Of a stretch of DNA of 6,693 nucleotides, positions 1 through 5,872 are shown piece after piece. The stretch's first letter is position 1. Every line of letters begins with the position of its first letter. The notes under the pieces were generated by a model that was not told the origin of the DNA, searched no databases, and saw only the letters and a program-made list of their open reading frames with translations. This DNA is from Candidatus Sifarchaeum subterraneum (GTDB lineage Archaea; Asgardarchaeota; Sifarchaeia; Sifarchaeales; Sifarchaeaceae): NCBI GenBank assembly GCA_016292335.1, contig JAECRX010000072.1:1-6693 (forward strand). The letters are read 5' to 3'. Position numbers and translations under genes: made by a program.

Positions 1-106
1 ATGCTCCGCATTGAAGGCAATATTTAATAAAATCGCCACCGGGTTCCTCAAGAATTTCTTTTATGAAAGTCGGGTCCACCCGTATAACTTTTGTGTTTTC
101 TTCCAT
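1..106 (-). CDS. HdrC-like iron-sulfur protein, N-terminal fragment (cut by left edge)
   Basis: Reading the minus strand from ATG at 106-104 gives 35 open codons to the window edge, beginning MEENTKVIRVDPTFIKEILE and ending GGDFIKYCLQCGA. The CxxCGx sequence after a GGD.(I/L).YC lead-in is how HdrC subunits of CoB-CoM heterodisulfide reductase begin their first [4Fe-4S] ligand motif (CxxCGxCxxxCP). The next codon starts with T, which is compatible with the expected Cys. A good Shine-Dalgarno AGAGGA (120-115) lies 8 bases before the ATG. It is divergent from the intact hdrC at 606 and so would be a second hdrC-type gene, perhaps heading another hdr or oxidoreductase operon to the left. Only the N-terminus is visible, so another two-cluster ferredoxin-like protein is possible. 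Confidence 0.75.
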   Translation of the reverse strand, partial: MEENTKVIRVDPTFIKEILEEPGGDFIKYCLQCGA

Positions 107-114
107 TGTTTTTT

Positions 115-120
115 TCCTCT
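115..120 (-). promoter_or_regulatory. Shine-Dalgarno of the divergent HdrC-like gene
   Basis: AGAGGA on the minus strand, followed by AAAAAACA and then the ATG at 106. The 8-base spacing supports this start and indicates a leadered transcript. Confidence 0.6.
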
Positions 121-170
121 TTAATCTTGAATTGATGATTGAAAATACAGAGGTAAGCGAATGTTTATGA

Positions 171-180
171 CTTATACATT
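171..180 (-). promoter_or_regulatory. Possible TATA box of the divergent HdrC-like gene
   Basis: The minus strand reads AATGTATAAG. A start site about 26 bases downstream would fall near 149 and give a leader of roughly 43 bases, consistent with the presence of a Shine-Dalgarno. The surroundings are generally AT-rich, so this assignment is weak. Confidence 0.3.
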
Positions 181-360
181 AGTTATTTAACATTTTGATA
201 ACGCGTTTGGATAATGCGCTAAAAAGTATGGCTTGTTTATCGTTTTTTCTTGTATAAGCTTTGAAATTGTTTTGCTTTGTTCAGAATCAGACTAACTAAG
301 AACTGATTTTTAAAAAATTTTCCTCTTCAGACCAAAGATTATGATACATTATGACACAAA

Positions 361-537
361 TTTGATCTTGGAAAGGACAAGTGAATCAAAAGCTTGATGA
401 AAAATTTTAAAATCCCTGTTATTTATATAACACAACTCTTGAGCCTTGCTATGGGATATTTGCCCAGAAAAATGGGATTGCATCGTTATTTTACGAGTAA
501 TAGACCATTAATTGATAAATTGATTGCCGGACTTTAA
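361..537 (+). pseudogene. Relic of an hdrB C-terminus
   Basis: Translated from 361 to the TAA at 535-537, this stretch gives 58 codons with one internal TGA (382-384). It aligns without a gap, and with the same stop position, to residues 239-296 of the intact HdrB encoded at 1155-2045. Shared landmarks are FD.G, F.IPV.Y, L..G, GL and PL..KL; by hand I count about 17 identities in 58, plus many I/L/V/M exchanges. Frame-matched codons just upstream (337-360) continue the alignment but have lost both cysteines of the CxxC motif (now Tyr and Leu) and contain TGA at 352. There may be further decayed remains back to about 220, but I cannot align them securely. An ATG at 397 would open a 46-residue ORF (to 537), but it has no Shine-Dalgarno and no cluster ligands, so a dead fragment is likelier than a functional small protein. 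It lies directly upstream of the live hdrC-hdrB pair and probably marks an older hdrB copy. Confidence 0.72.
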
Positions 538-540
538 TTG

Positions 541-554
541 CATATTTATTTATT
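541..554 (+). promoter_or_regulatory. Probable TATA element of the hdrC-hdrB operon
   Basis: CATATTTATTTATT sits just after the end of the hdrB relic. A start site about 26 bases downstream would lie near 573, leaving a leader of roughly 30 bases that contains the hdrC Shine-Dalgarno. Confidence 0.4.
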
Positions 555-590
555 CAACCACGATAAATGGAATTTTAAGAACTATTGAAT

Positions 591-596
591 AGGAGA
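591..596 (+). promoter_or_regulatory. Shine-Dalgarno that decides the hdrC start
   Basis: AGGAGA lies 9 bases before the ATG at 606. The frame is open further upstream to a TTG at 585, but that codon would place the Shine-Dalgarno inside the gene, so 606 is the better start. Confidence 0.7.
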
Positions 597-605
597 ATTA
601 GACAA

Positions 606-1154
606 ATGAGCATAAAGAAACGTTCAAGCATCGACTTAGGTTTCAGAACGGAAATTTCAAGTTTTCCCGAGGGTGAAACTGTTAACCTTTGTTATCAGTG
701 CGGAACATGTACAGGTGCGTGTCCCTCCGCAAAGTTTGTTGAAGGATTTAATCCACGTCGGATGATGGATGACGTACTTTTGGGTTTTAAAGAACGTCTA
801 ATATCAAGCAGTCTCCTTTGGACATGTTCTCTATGTCATACATGTCATGAACGTTGCCCACAAGGCGTTCACGTAAGTCACATTCTTATTCTTCTTAAAA
901 ATCTAGCTGCTAAAGAGAAGAACATTCCGGAAGGACTTAAAAAAGAAGCAGCACAGATTATTAATGAAGGGCTCACAGTTCCGGTAGGTGACGCTATTCT
1001 TAGACGTAGAAGATCCCTAAATTTACCTGAGATGCCTTACACGGTTGGCGTAGATGAAATTCGAGAGATTGTCAAAACTACCCATTTTGATCAACTTGTG
1101 GATTTTAAATGGAAAGAAGAGACAAAAGAAGAAAAGGAAGAGGCGACTGGCTAA
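606..1154 (+). CDS. hdrC: Heterodisulfide reductase subunit C (HdrC), two [4Fe-4S] clusters
   Basis: A protein of 182 residues, the usual HdrC size. Two classic [4Fe-4S] ligand sets are intact: C29-x2-C32-G-x-C35-x3-C39-P and C74-x2-C77-x2-C80-x3-C84-P. Between them is the family segment FNPRRMMDDVLLG, and the C-terminal half is helical, ending in a charged Lys/Glu tail. In the family, HdrC is a cytoplasmic electron-transfer subunit that passes electrons from the flavin subunit HdrA to HdrB, where heterodisulfide (CoM-S-S-CoB) or a related disulfide is reduced. The gene is followed with no gap by hdrB (TAA then ATG), so the two are surely co-transcribed and probably translationally coupled. 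No transmembrane segment is seen, which argues for the soluble HdrABC type rather than HdrDE. HdrA is not in the window. The real substrate in this organism cannot be read from the sequence, since Hdr-like complexes also occur in non-methanogens. Confidence 0.93.
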   Translation: MSIKKRSSIDLGFRTEISSFPEGETVNLCYQCGTCTGACPSAKFVEGFNPRRMMDDVLLGFKERLISSSLLWTCSLCHTCHERCPQGVHVSHILILLKNLAAKEKNIPEGLKKEAAQIINEGLTVPVGDAILRRRRSLNLPEMPYTVGVDEIREIVKTTHFDQLVDFKWKEETKEEKEEATG

Positions 1155-2045
1155 ATGACAAAATATGCATTTTTTCTAGGATGTATGATACCCTTCCGCT
1201 TTCCACATATGGAGGCATCAGCGAGGAAAGTCCTTGAAATACTGGACGTTGAATTATTACCAATGGAGGGTGCGGGATGCTGTCCAGATCCTGTTGGTAT
1301 GCAATCACTTGATCTAAAGACTTGGATGTCCCTTGCGGGACGAAACCTTTGTATAGCTGAAGAAATGAATGTAGACATCTTGACCTTATGCCATGGTTGT
1401 TTTGAGACTCTTAAAACTGCTAATAAGCATCTTAAACAGCATTTAGAAATGAAAGAAGAAGTAAATGAGGTTTTGTCGAAAGTGGACAAGGAGTTTAAGG
1501 GAACTATTGAGGTTAAACACATTTTAGAAGTCATGTACGACAATTTAGATGAGATCAAAAATCTATGTACAAATTCACCATTTGCTGCTAATGGTATAAA
1601 AGTAGCTCTCCACTATGGCTGTCACGTTATAAGACCAAGTGATATTATTGCTTTTGACGATCCAGAAAGACCTACTTCCCTTGATGAACTCGTCGAGGCA
1701 ACAGGTGCAAAAAGTATCTCGTATATGCGTAAAATGCTTTGTTGCGGTGCGACAATAAGAGGCGTTTCCAAAGATCCTGCTTTGATGATGACGAGAGAAA
1801 AACTTCTTCAGATACAGAAAGTAAACGCTGATTGTATAGCTCTCTTGTGTCCATTCTGCTATGTAAACTTCGATATCGGACAAACAGAAATCCAACGCTT
1901 AACCAAAGAAAAATTCAACATACCAGTTCTTTATTATCCTGAGATGATTGGCCTTTCATTAGGACTCAGCCCTGATGAGTTAGGATTAAAATTCCACAGA
2001 GTAAAAGTAGCCCCACTTCTCAAGAAATTAGGGATTGAACCATAA
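1155..2045 (+). CDS. hdrB: Heterodisulfide reductase subunit B (HdrB), CCG-domain catalytic subunit
   Basis: A protein of 296 residues, full length for HdrB. Two complete cysteine-rich CCG domains are visible: C10-x31-C42-C43-x35-C79-x2-C82, and C156-x39-C196-C197-x34-C232-x2-C235. In characterised HdrB these motifs bind two noncubane [4Fe-4S] clusters at which the CoM-CoB heterodisulfide is cleaved. All ten ligand cysteines are present, so the subunit should be active. The C-terminus (F.IPVLYY...GLSLGLSPDELGL) is typical of the family. It starts immediately after the hdrC stop codon and forms a two-gene operon with it. A decayed copy of its last 58 codons lies upstream of hdrC. Related CCG proteins (GlpC, LutA, HdrD) share the motif, but the size and HdrC pairing favour HdrB. 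The physiological disulfide is unproven here because no methanogenesis gene is in view. Confidence 0.93.
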   Translation: MTKYAFFLGCMIPFRFPHMEASARKVLEILDVELLPMEGAGCCPDPVGMQSLDLKTWMSLAGRNLCIAEEMNVDILTLCHGCFETLKTANKHLKQHLEMKEEVNEVLSKVDKEFKGTIEVKHILEVMYDNLDEIKNLCTNSPFAANGIKVALHYGCHVIRPSDIIAFDDPERPTSLDELVEATGAKSISYMRKMLCCGATIRGVSKDPALMMTREKLLQIQKVNADCIALLCPFCYVNFDIGQTEIQRLTKEKFNIPVLYYPEMIGLSLGLSPDELGLKFHRVKVAPLLKKLGIEP

Positions 2046-2082
2046 TTTAAAGAATAACAGAACTTGCTTCCATTTGAATACT

Positions 2083-2091
2083 CTTATATTT
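2083..2091 (+). promoter_or_regulatory. TATA box of the first glycosyltransferase, probably leaderless
   Basis: CTTATATTT is centred about 27 bases before the ATG at 2115, the spacing at which archaeal transcription starts at or next to the start codon. No Shine-Dalgarno is visible before this ATG, which agrees with a leaderless transcript. It separates the gene from the hdr operon. Confidence 0.5.
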
Positions 2092-2114
2092 ACCAGTGAC
2101 TTGCATTAGTCATC

Positions 2115-3317
2115 ATGAAAATTCTGTTTACTGTATCTCACTTCTTTCCCTCTATAGGAGGACTAGAAAATCATTGCCTTAACCTAGGCAAAAAGCTAAT
2201 CGAAAAACAACACAAAGTTGATGTTTTTTCATCTAATCTCATTGGTTTCAAGCCAACTCCTTTTAAAAAAAAGTTTATGATCGAAGGAATGAATGTTTAT
2301 AAGTTTACACCATTTTCGTTTCTTGTTCCTTATGCGGTGCCGACTAGGTGGACAATTTCCTTCACACCCACGATGATTCCTACCTTTTTTAGAAAAGTTA
2401 AGGATTACTCAATTATACATTCTCATGGGTTCGCTTTTTTCCAATCTGATCTTTCTGCTTTGGCATGTTCAACCTCCAAAAAACCTTTTATTTTAACTAT
2501 TCATGGATTCCATCCTGATATCTGGAAAGATGATCCTGTGAAAGAAATAAAACTAATGCCATACTATAAAACTATAGGACAGTGGACCCTAGAAAAAGCT
2601 GCTGCTATTATTGCGTTAACAAAACATGAAAAAATAATTTTGGAAAAAAATTTCAATATTTCCTCAAAGAAGATTTGTATAATTCCAAATGGTATCAACC
2701 TCCAAAAATTAAATAGCTTGAAGAATGAAATAGATCAAGATCAAGAAAAATTACTTAGTGAGCTTGACTTTAACGAAGATGTCATTACATATATTGGAAG
2801 AATTTCAAAGGACAAAGGATTACAACATTTGATTTTATCCGTCCCCAAAATACTAGAAGAATTTCCAAAAACTAAGTTTCTCTTTGTAGGACAAGATTGG
2901 GGCTATAAAAAAGAACTGATTAGGCTTGCAGAAAAACTCGGAATAAAAAAGCACATTTATTTTTTTGGGAGAGTTTCTAATAAGAAAATTGTAAAAATTT
3001 TGTCTTTAAGCGATGTTATTGTCAATCCATCAAGATATGAAGGCTTTGGAATAATTTTTTTGGAAGCAATGGCCTTTGGTAAACCAATAGTCGCAACAAA
3101 AGTAGGAGGGGTTCCTTTCATTGTTGAAGATGGGGTAACAGGAATACTTGTTGATTATGGTGATTCTCAATCTATTTTTGGTGCAATTTGTCAATTACTT
3201 GATAATCCTAATCTGAAAAGAAAAATGGGCCATAAGGGGCAAATCAAAGTTAAGAACTATGATTGGAAAATTATTGCTGTTGAAATAGAAAAGTTATATA
3301 AAAAATTTGCTAATTAA
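2115..3317 (+). CDS. GT4-family glycosyltransferase (GT-B fold)
   Basis: A protein of 400 residues with both Rossmann-like halves of a GT-B glycosyltransferase. The acceptor-side N-terminus shows MKILFTVSHFFPSIGGLENH with the glycine loop at 15-16, then HSHG (102-105) and TIHG (128-131). The donor-binding half begins after IPNGI (190-194) and shows YIGRISKDKG (226-235) and the hallmark E309-x7-E317 motif in EGFGIIFLEAMAFGKP. GG at 331-332 fits the sugar-nucleotide site. The family transfers a sugar from an activated donor with retention of configuration, at the cytoplasmic face of the membrane; the donor and acceptor cannot be predicted. No transmembrane helix is evident. It is convergent with a second GT4 enzyme and overlaps it by 8 bp. 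It is rich in A runs and lacks a Shine-Dalgarno. A role in surface polysaccharide or N-glycan assembly is an inference from the pairing. Confidence 0.92.
   Translation: MKILFTVSHFFPSIGGLENHCLNLGKKLIEKQHKVDVFSSNLIGFKPTPFKKKFMIEGMNVYKFTPFSFLVPYAVPTRWTISFTPTMIPTFFRKVKDYSIIHSHGFAFFQSDLSALACSTSKKPFILTIHGFHPDIWKDDPVKEIKLMPYYKTIGQWTLEKAAAIIALTKHEKIILEKNFNISSKKICIIPNGINLQKLNSLKNEIDQDQEKLLSELDFNEDVITYIGRISKDKGLQHLILSVPKILEEFPKTKFLFVGQDWGYKKELIRLAEKLGIKKHIYFFGRVSNKKIVKILSLSDVIVNPSRYEGFGIIFLEAMAFGKPIVATKVGGVPFIVEDGVTGILVDYGDSQSIFGAICQLLDNPNLKRKMGHKGQIKVKNYDWKIIAVEIEKLYKKFAN
3300..3305 (-). terminator. Candidate oligo-T terminator of the second glycosyltransferase
   Basis: On the minus strand a T6 run begins 4 bases after the TAG stop (3312-3310), inside the 3' coding end of the opposing gene. 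Archaeal polymerase terminates at oligo-T, so this is plausible but unproven. Confidence 0.35.
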
Positions 3318-4491
3318 GAAGATTTTTTTCGAAACTTTCTACTGCATGGTCAAGAGAAAAATTTTTCTCAACATGTTTTCTTCCTTCTTCTCCCATCCTC
3401 TTCATTAAATGTTCATTTGTTAATAACCGTGTTATCGCGTTAGCTACTTCAATAGGATTTTTTGGATTGACCAAAACTCCCGTTTTACCGTGTATAACTG
3501 TTTCAGAGGGCCCACCATGATTTGATGCGATTACAGGGGTTCTCGATGCCATAGCTTCTAACGGGACGAGACCAAATGGTTCATTCGTGGGGATATAGAT
3601 AACTGTATCTGCTGATGCATAAACGTTGGGTAAATGTCTGTCGCTGATAAAATTTTTAAAAATGACGTATTTATCTAATTTTAAATCTTTTACAAGCCTT
3701 AGAAGCCTTATCTTTTCAGGACCCTTACCTATAATTAGACATTTCACATCTGAAAGTTTATTTTTAACCAATTGCATTGCACGTATTAGTATATCGAAAT
3801 TTTTTAGATGTCTTAAAAATCCAATAGATAAAATCAGTTTATTGCATCTTAAACTTTCTTTTATATCAGTTTTTTTACCCGAAAATCTATTTACATCGAT
3901 TCCAGGATGAGAAATCACAGATCTTCTTCCATATACTTTTTTAACCAAAGTTTTTGTAAAGTTACTATTACATAAAATGTTGTTCACGGATGATACAAAT
4001 ATTCGATCATAATGCCTTTGTATTGTGAAAGTAGTTTCTCGGCCAATTTTATCCATGAACATAAGTAAATCATGAAAGAAAGACCTTGAAACTTCGAAAC
4101 TGGCTTTATCCCCTTCGATAATATTCGGGTAAAGAACCCTTGGAGGTTCATGACAATACCACACGGTTCTTAGCTTTCTGAAAGTCTTTGACGCTAAAGC
4201 TATTGTAAAAGCTGGATTCAAGTTATGAACGTTAACTATATCAAAATTAGAAAGTTCAGAAATCAGATTTCGTCTGAAAACAAGAGATAAGAAATATATA
4301 TCTCCAAACATTGGGTTTACATGAACTAAAAGATCATTATTTGAATTATCTGTCCATAGAGAAGGGTTAAATCTTGCTGTGAATATTTCTATTTCATGGC
4401 CTTTGGCTAGTAACTTTTTGCTAAACCAAATTATCAGGTTTTCAGCTCCTCCTTTTGTTGCAAGATTATGATGGACAATTGCAATCTTCAT
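3310..4491 (-). CDS. GT4-family glycosyltransferase, ALG2-like
   Basis: A protein of 393 residues. The N-terminal half has MKIAIVHHNLATKGGAENLI (glycine loop GGAE at 14-17), then NVHNLNPA (87-94) and YCHEPPR (112-118). The C-terminal donor half has CNSNFTK (174-180), HPGID (195-199), SIGFLRHLKN (222-231), GKGPE (255-259) and the E304-x7-E312 motif in NEPFGLVPLEAMA, followed by GGPSE (326-330). The CHEPPR and NEPFGLVPLEAM signatures resemble the ALG2/ALG11 and WbaZ group, many of which are GDP-mannose-dependent; that specificity is inference. It probably extends a lipid-linked oligosaccharide or surface glycan at the cytoplasmic membrane. The start has an upstream leader with a strong hairpin but no clear Shine-Dalgarno. 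It converges on the other GT4 gene and diverges from radA. The two enzymes differ clearly in sequence and are not recent duplicates. Confidence 0.92.
   Translation of the reverse strand: MKIAIVHHNLATKGGAENLIIWFSKKLLAKGHEIEIFTARFNPSLWTDNSNNDLLVHVNPMFGDIYFLSLVFRRNLISELSNFDIVNVHNLNPAFTIALASKTFRKLRTVWYCHEPPRVLYPNIIEGDKASFEVSRSFFHDLLMFMDKIGRETTFTIQRHYDRIFVSSVNNILCNSNFTKTLVKKVYGRRSVISHPGIDVNRFSGKKTDIKESLRCNKLILSIGFLRHLKNFDILIRAMQLVKNKLSDVKCLIIGKGPEKIRLLRLVKDLKLDKYVIFKNFISDRHLPNVYASADTVIYIPTNEPFGLVPLEAMASRTPVIASNHGGPSETVIHGKTGVLVNPKNPIEVANAITRLLTNEHLMKRMGEEGRKHVEKNFSLDHAVESFEKNLLN
3323..3329 (+). terminator. Candidate oligo-T terminator of the first glycosyltransferase
   Basis: A T7 run lies 5 bases after the TAA stop at 3315-3317, within the 3' coding end of the convergent gene. 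There is no hairpin, as is usual for archaeal termination. Confidence 0.45.
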
Positions 4492-4509
4492 AGAAACACT
4501 TCAAGGAAG

Positions 4510-4525
4510 CCCCCCTTTCGGGGGG
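4510..4525 (-). promoter_or_regulatory. Stable GNRA-type hairpin in the leader of the second glycosyltransferase
   Basis: On the minus strand this reads CCCCCC-GAAA-GGGGGG: six perfect C-G pairs closed by a GAAA tetraloop, ending 18 bases before the ATG at 4491. Uninterrupted G and C runs are out of character in this AT-rich gap. No T run follows on either strand, so it is not an ordinary intrinsic terminator. A leader element affecting translation or mRNA stability is a guess. Confidence 0.5.
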
Positions 4526-4584
4526 AGAGAAATTGAGCTACATAAATTTTTCGACTATCTTTTCGACTTAGTTGTCTTCAATGG

Positions 4585-4593
4585 TATTTTAAA
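4585..4593 (-). promoter_or_regulatory. Candidate TATA box of the second glycosyltransferase
   Basis: The minus strand reads TTTAAAATA, a good archaeal TATA match. The start site would be near 4563, giving a leader of about 70 bases that includes the whole hairpin. A weaker alternative is AAAATTTATG at 4550-4541, which would start transcription inside the hairpin. Confidence 0.4.
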
Positions 4594-4855
4594 TTAATTT
4601 TTAAAGTTTTTGCGTATTGTCTACTGCCTTATGACATTCCTCTTTTATCAAACCAAAGTCTAAAGGACATTTTTTTAATTTTTCTTTGATTATAATATTT
4701 ATTGACCTTCAAACTTTAAAATTTTAAATCTTGGACAGCGAAATCTACCTATTAGTGAAAATTTTTTGATTTTCGATAATTTTGGGCTCAAAAGTAAAAA
4801 TTTACTTACAACTTACCCTCCCTCTCTCCTTTAATTAATTCCTTTTCTTGCACTC
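4594..4855. other. AT-rich divergent intergenic region between the glycosyltransferase and radA
   Basis: No coding potential, tRNA or tandem repeat is recognisable here. It holds many A and T runs, a short pyrimidine tract around 4814-4832 (CCCTCCCTCTCTCCTTT), and two AT-rich inverted repeats: GAAAAT/ATTTTC at 4757-4774, and a stronger one at 4792-4807. It probably serves only as promoter space for the two divergent genes. Confidence 0.5.
4792..4807. repeat. Inverted repeat upstream of radA
   Basis: AAGTAAA-AA-TTTACTT, two perfect 7-bp arms around two bases, located about 50 bp upstream of the radA TATA box. It could be an operator, but in sequence this AT-rich it may be chance. Confidence 0.3.
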
Positions 4856-4864
4856 TATAATAAA
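4856..4864 (+). promoter_or_regulatory. TATA box of radA, placing the transcript start at the TTG codon
   Basis: TATAATAAA is centred about 27 bases before TTG 4887. That spacing predicts transcription starting at or within a base or two of the start codon, hence a leaderless mRNA. It also leaves the ATG at 4869 upstream of the transcript. Confidence 0.55.
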
Positions 4865-4886
4865 GATTATGAGTGGATTTTGAAAA

Positions 4887-5849
4887 TTGCAAAATCTTGA
4901 AAATGATGAAAATCATCTCATCAATCTACCAAGAGTTGGACCAGCTATCGCCAAACGTCTGGAAGAAGCTGGTTACAGCACTGTGGAAGCTATAGCCGTA
5001 TTATCTCCCAAAGAATTAGCTGCTGCGTGTGAGATTGGTGAAGCAACAGCCGAGAAAATTATTCTAGGTGCTAGAGAACAATTAGATATTGGTTTCGAAA
5101 GTGGACTTCAAGTTTTAGAACGAAGACTTTCCATTGGAAAAATTTCAACTGGATCAAAAAATTTAGATGAACTACTTGGAGGCGGAGTCGAAACTCTTGG
5201 AATGACTGAATTTGCTGGTGAATTTAGAACTGGAAAGACTCAAATTTGTCATCAACTTTGCGTGATGACCCAACTGCCAGAAGACGAAGGAGGGTTGAAC
5301 GGTTCCGTAGTCTATATCGATACTGAAGGTACTTTTCGTCCAGAGCGGTTGCTTCAAATTTTACGCGGACGCGGATTAGAAAAAAACAGAGAAAAGTTCC
5401 TAGAAAATATACTCTATGCGCGAGCATACAATAGTGACCATCAAATGTTGATTTGCGATCAATTATCCGATAAGATCGTGAAAAACAACGTTAAACTTAT
5501 CATTGTAGATTCTATTATGGGATACTTTCGTTCCGAGTATATAGGGAGAGGCACTCTTGCTGAAAGGCAACAAAAACTGAATAAACATTTACACCAATTG
5601 CTAAGGATTGCAGATGTGTATAATCTGGCAGTTGTTATATGCAATCAAGTTATGGCCCGGCCAGATATGTTTTTTGGGGATCCAAACACGCCTATTGGCG
5701 GAAATGTCTTAGCTCATGCCTCAACAACTAGAGTGTTTCTAAGAAAATCCAAAGCTGAAAGACGTATCGCCAGAATATTGGATTCTCCAATGCTTCCTGA
5801 AGGTGAAGCTGTATTTAGAATTACAGAAGAAGGGATAGCAGACGGATAG
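4887..5849 (+). CDS. radA: RadA, archaeal RAD51/RecA-family recombinase
   Basis: A protein of 320 residues, normal for archaeal RadA. An N-terminal helix-hairpin-helix domain (about 10-65, LPRVGPAIAKRLEEAGY) is followed by a linker and the ATPase core. The core shows TGSKNLDELLGGG (88-100), Walker A GEFRTGKT (111-118), YIDTEGTFRPER (143-154), Walker B LIIVDS (204-209, Asp208), the L1 region around RGTLAERQQKLNKHLHQL (221-238) and the L2 region after NQVMARPDMFFGDP (253-266). It forms filaments on single-stranded DNA and catalyses homologous pairing and strand exchange in repair. The start must be TTG 4887, because TGA at 4881-4883 blocks the frame upstream and no in-frame ATG occurs before the HhH domain. 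No Shine-Dalgarno is seen, which fits leaderless translation. Oddities: the linker polymerisation motif FxxA reads F70-E-S-G73, and Walker A matches the RAD51/DMC1 form rather than the common GEFGSGKT. The Cys-rich gene at 5873 follows after 23 bases. Confidence 0.96.
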   Translation: MQNLENDENHLINLPRVGPAIAKRLEEAGYSTVEAIAVLSPKELAAACEIGEATAEKIILGAREQLDIGFESGLQVLERRLSIGKISTGSKNLDELLGGGVETLGMTEFAGEFRTGKTQICHQLCVMTQLPEDEGGLNGSVVYIDTEGTFRPERLLQILRGRGLEKNREKFLENILYARAYNSDHQMLICDQLSDKIVKNNVKLIIVDSIMGYFRSEYIGRGTLAERQQKLNKHLHQLLRIADVYNLAVVICNQVMARPDMFFGDPNTPIGGNVLAHASTTRVFLRKSKAERRIARILDSPMLPEGEAVFRITEEGIADG

Positions 5850-5872
5850 AGTATTAAATTTTGTGATATAAA

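Noticed and set aside
352..384. TGA codons in the hdrB relic read as selenocysteine
   Set aside because: Hdr proteins can contain selenocysteine, but these TGAs align to Tyr236 and Ile246 of the intact HdrB, not to ligand cysteines. The true CxxC positions are Tyr and Leu, so decay is the simpler reading.
341..397. An 18-codon ORF starting at ATG 341
   Set aside because: It has no Shine-Dalgarno or recognisable product and overlaps the hdrB relic in another frame.
585..605. TTG 585 as the hdrC start
   Set aside because: It would place the clear Shine-Dalgarno (591-596) inside the gene; ATG 606 is correctly spaced and gives the usual HdrC length.
1151..1895. Minus-strand ORFs opposite hdrB
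   Set aside because: They lie wholly within hdrB, have no family motifs, and are explained as shadows of a gene with all its cysteine motifs intact.
4510..4525. The GC hairpin as an intrinsic terminator
   Set aside because: No T run follows it on either strand, and no gene ends next to it.
4594..4855. A small RNA or tRNA gene in the AT-rich gap before radA
   Set aside because: No cloverleaf, GC-rich core or conserved tRNA box is visible, only AT-rich inverted repeats.
4869..4889. TGA at 4881 as a recoded sense codon, with radA starting at ATG 4869
   Set aside because: No selenocysteine or pyrrolysine context is evident, TGA is not the pyrrolysine codon, and the TATA position favours a start at TTG 4887.
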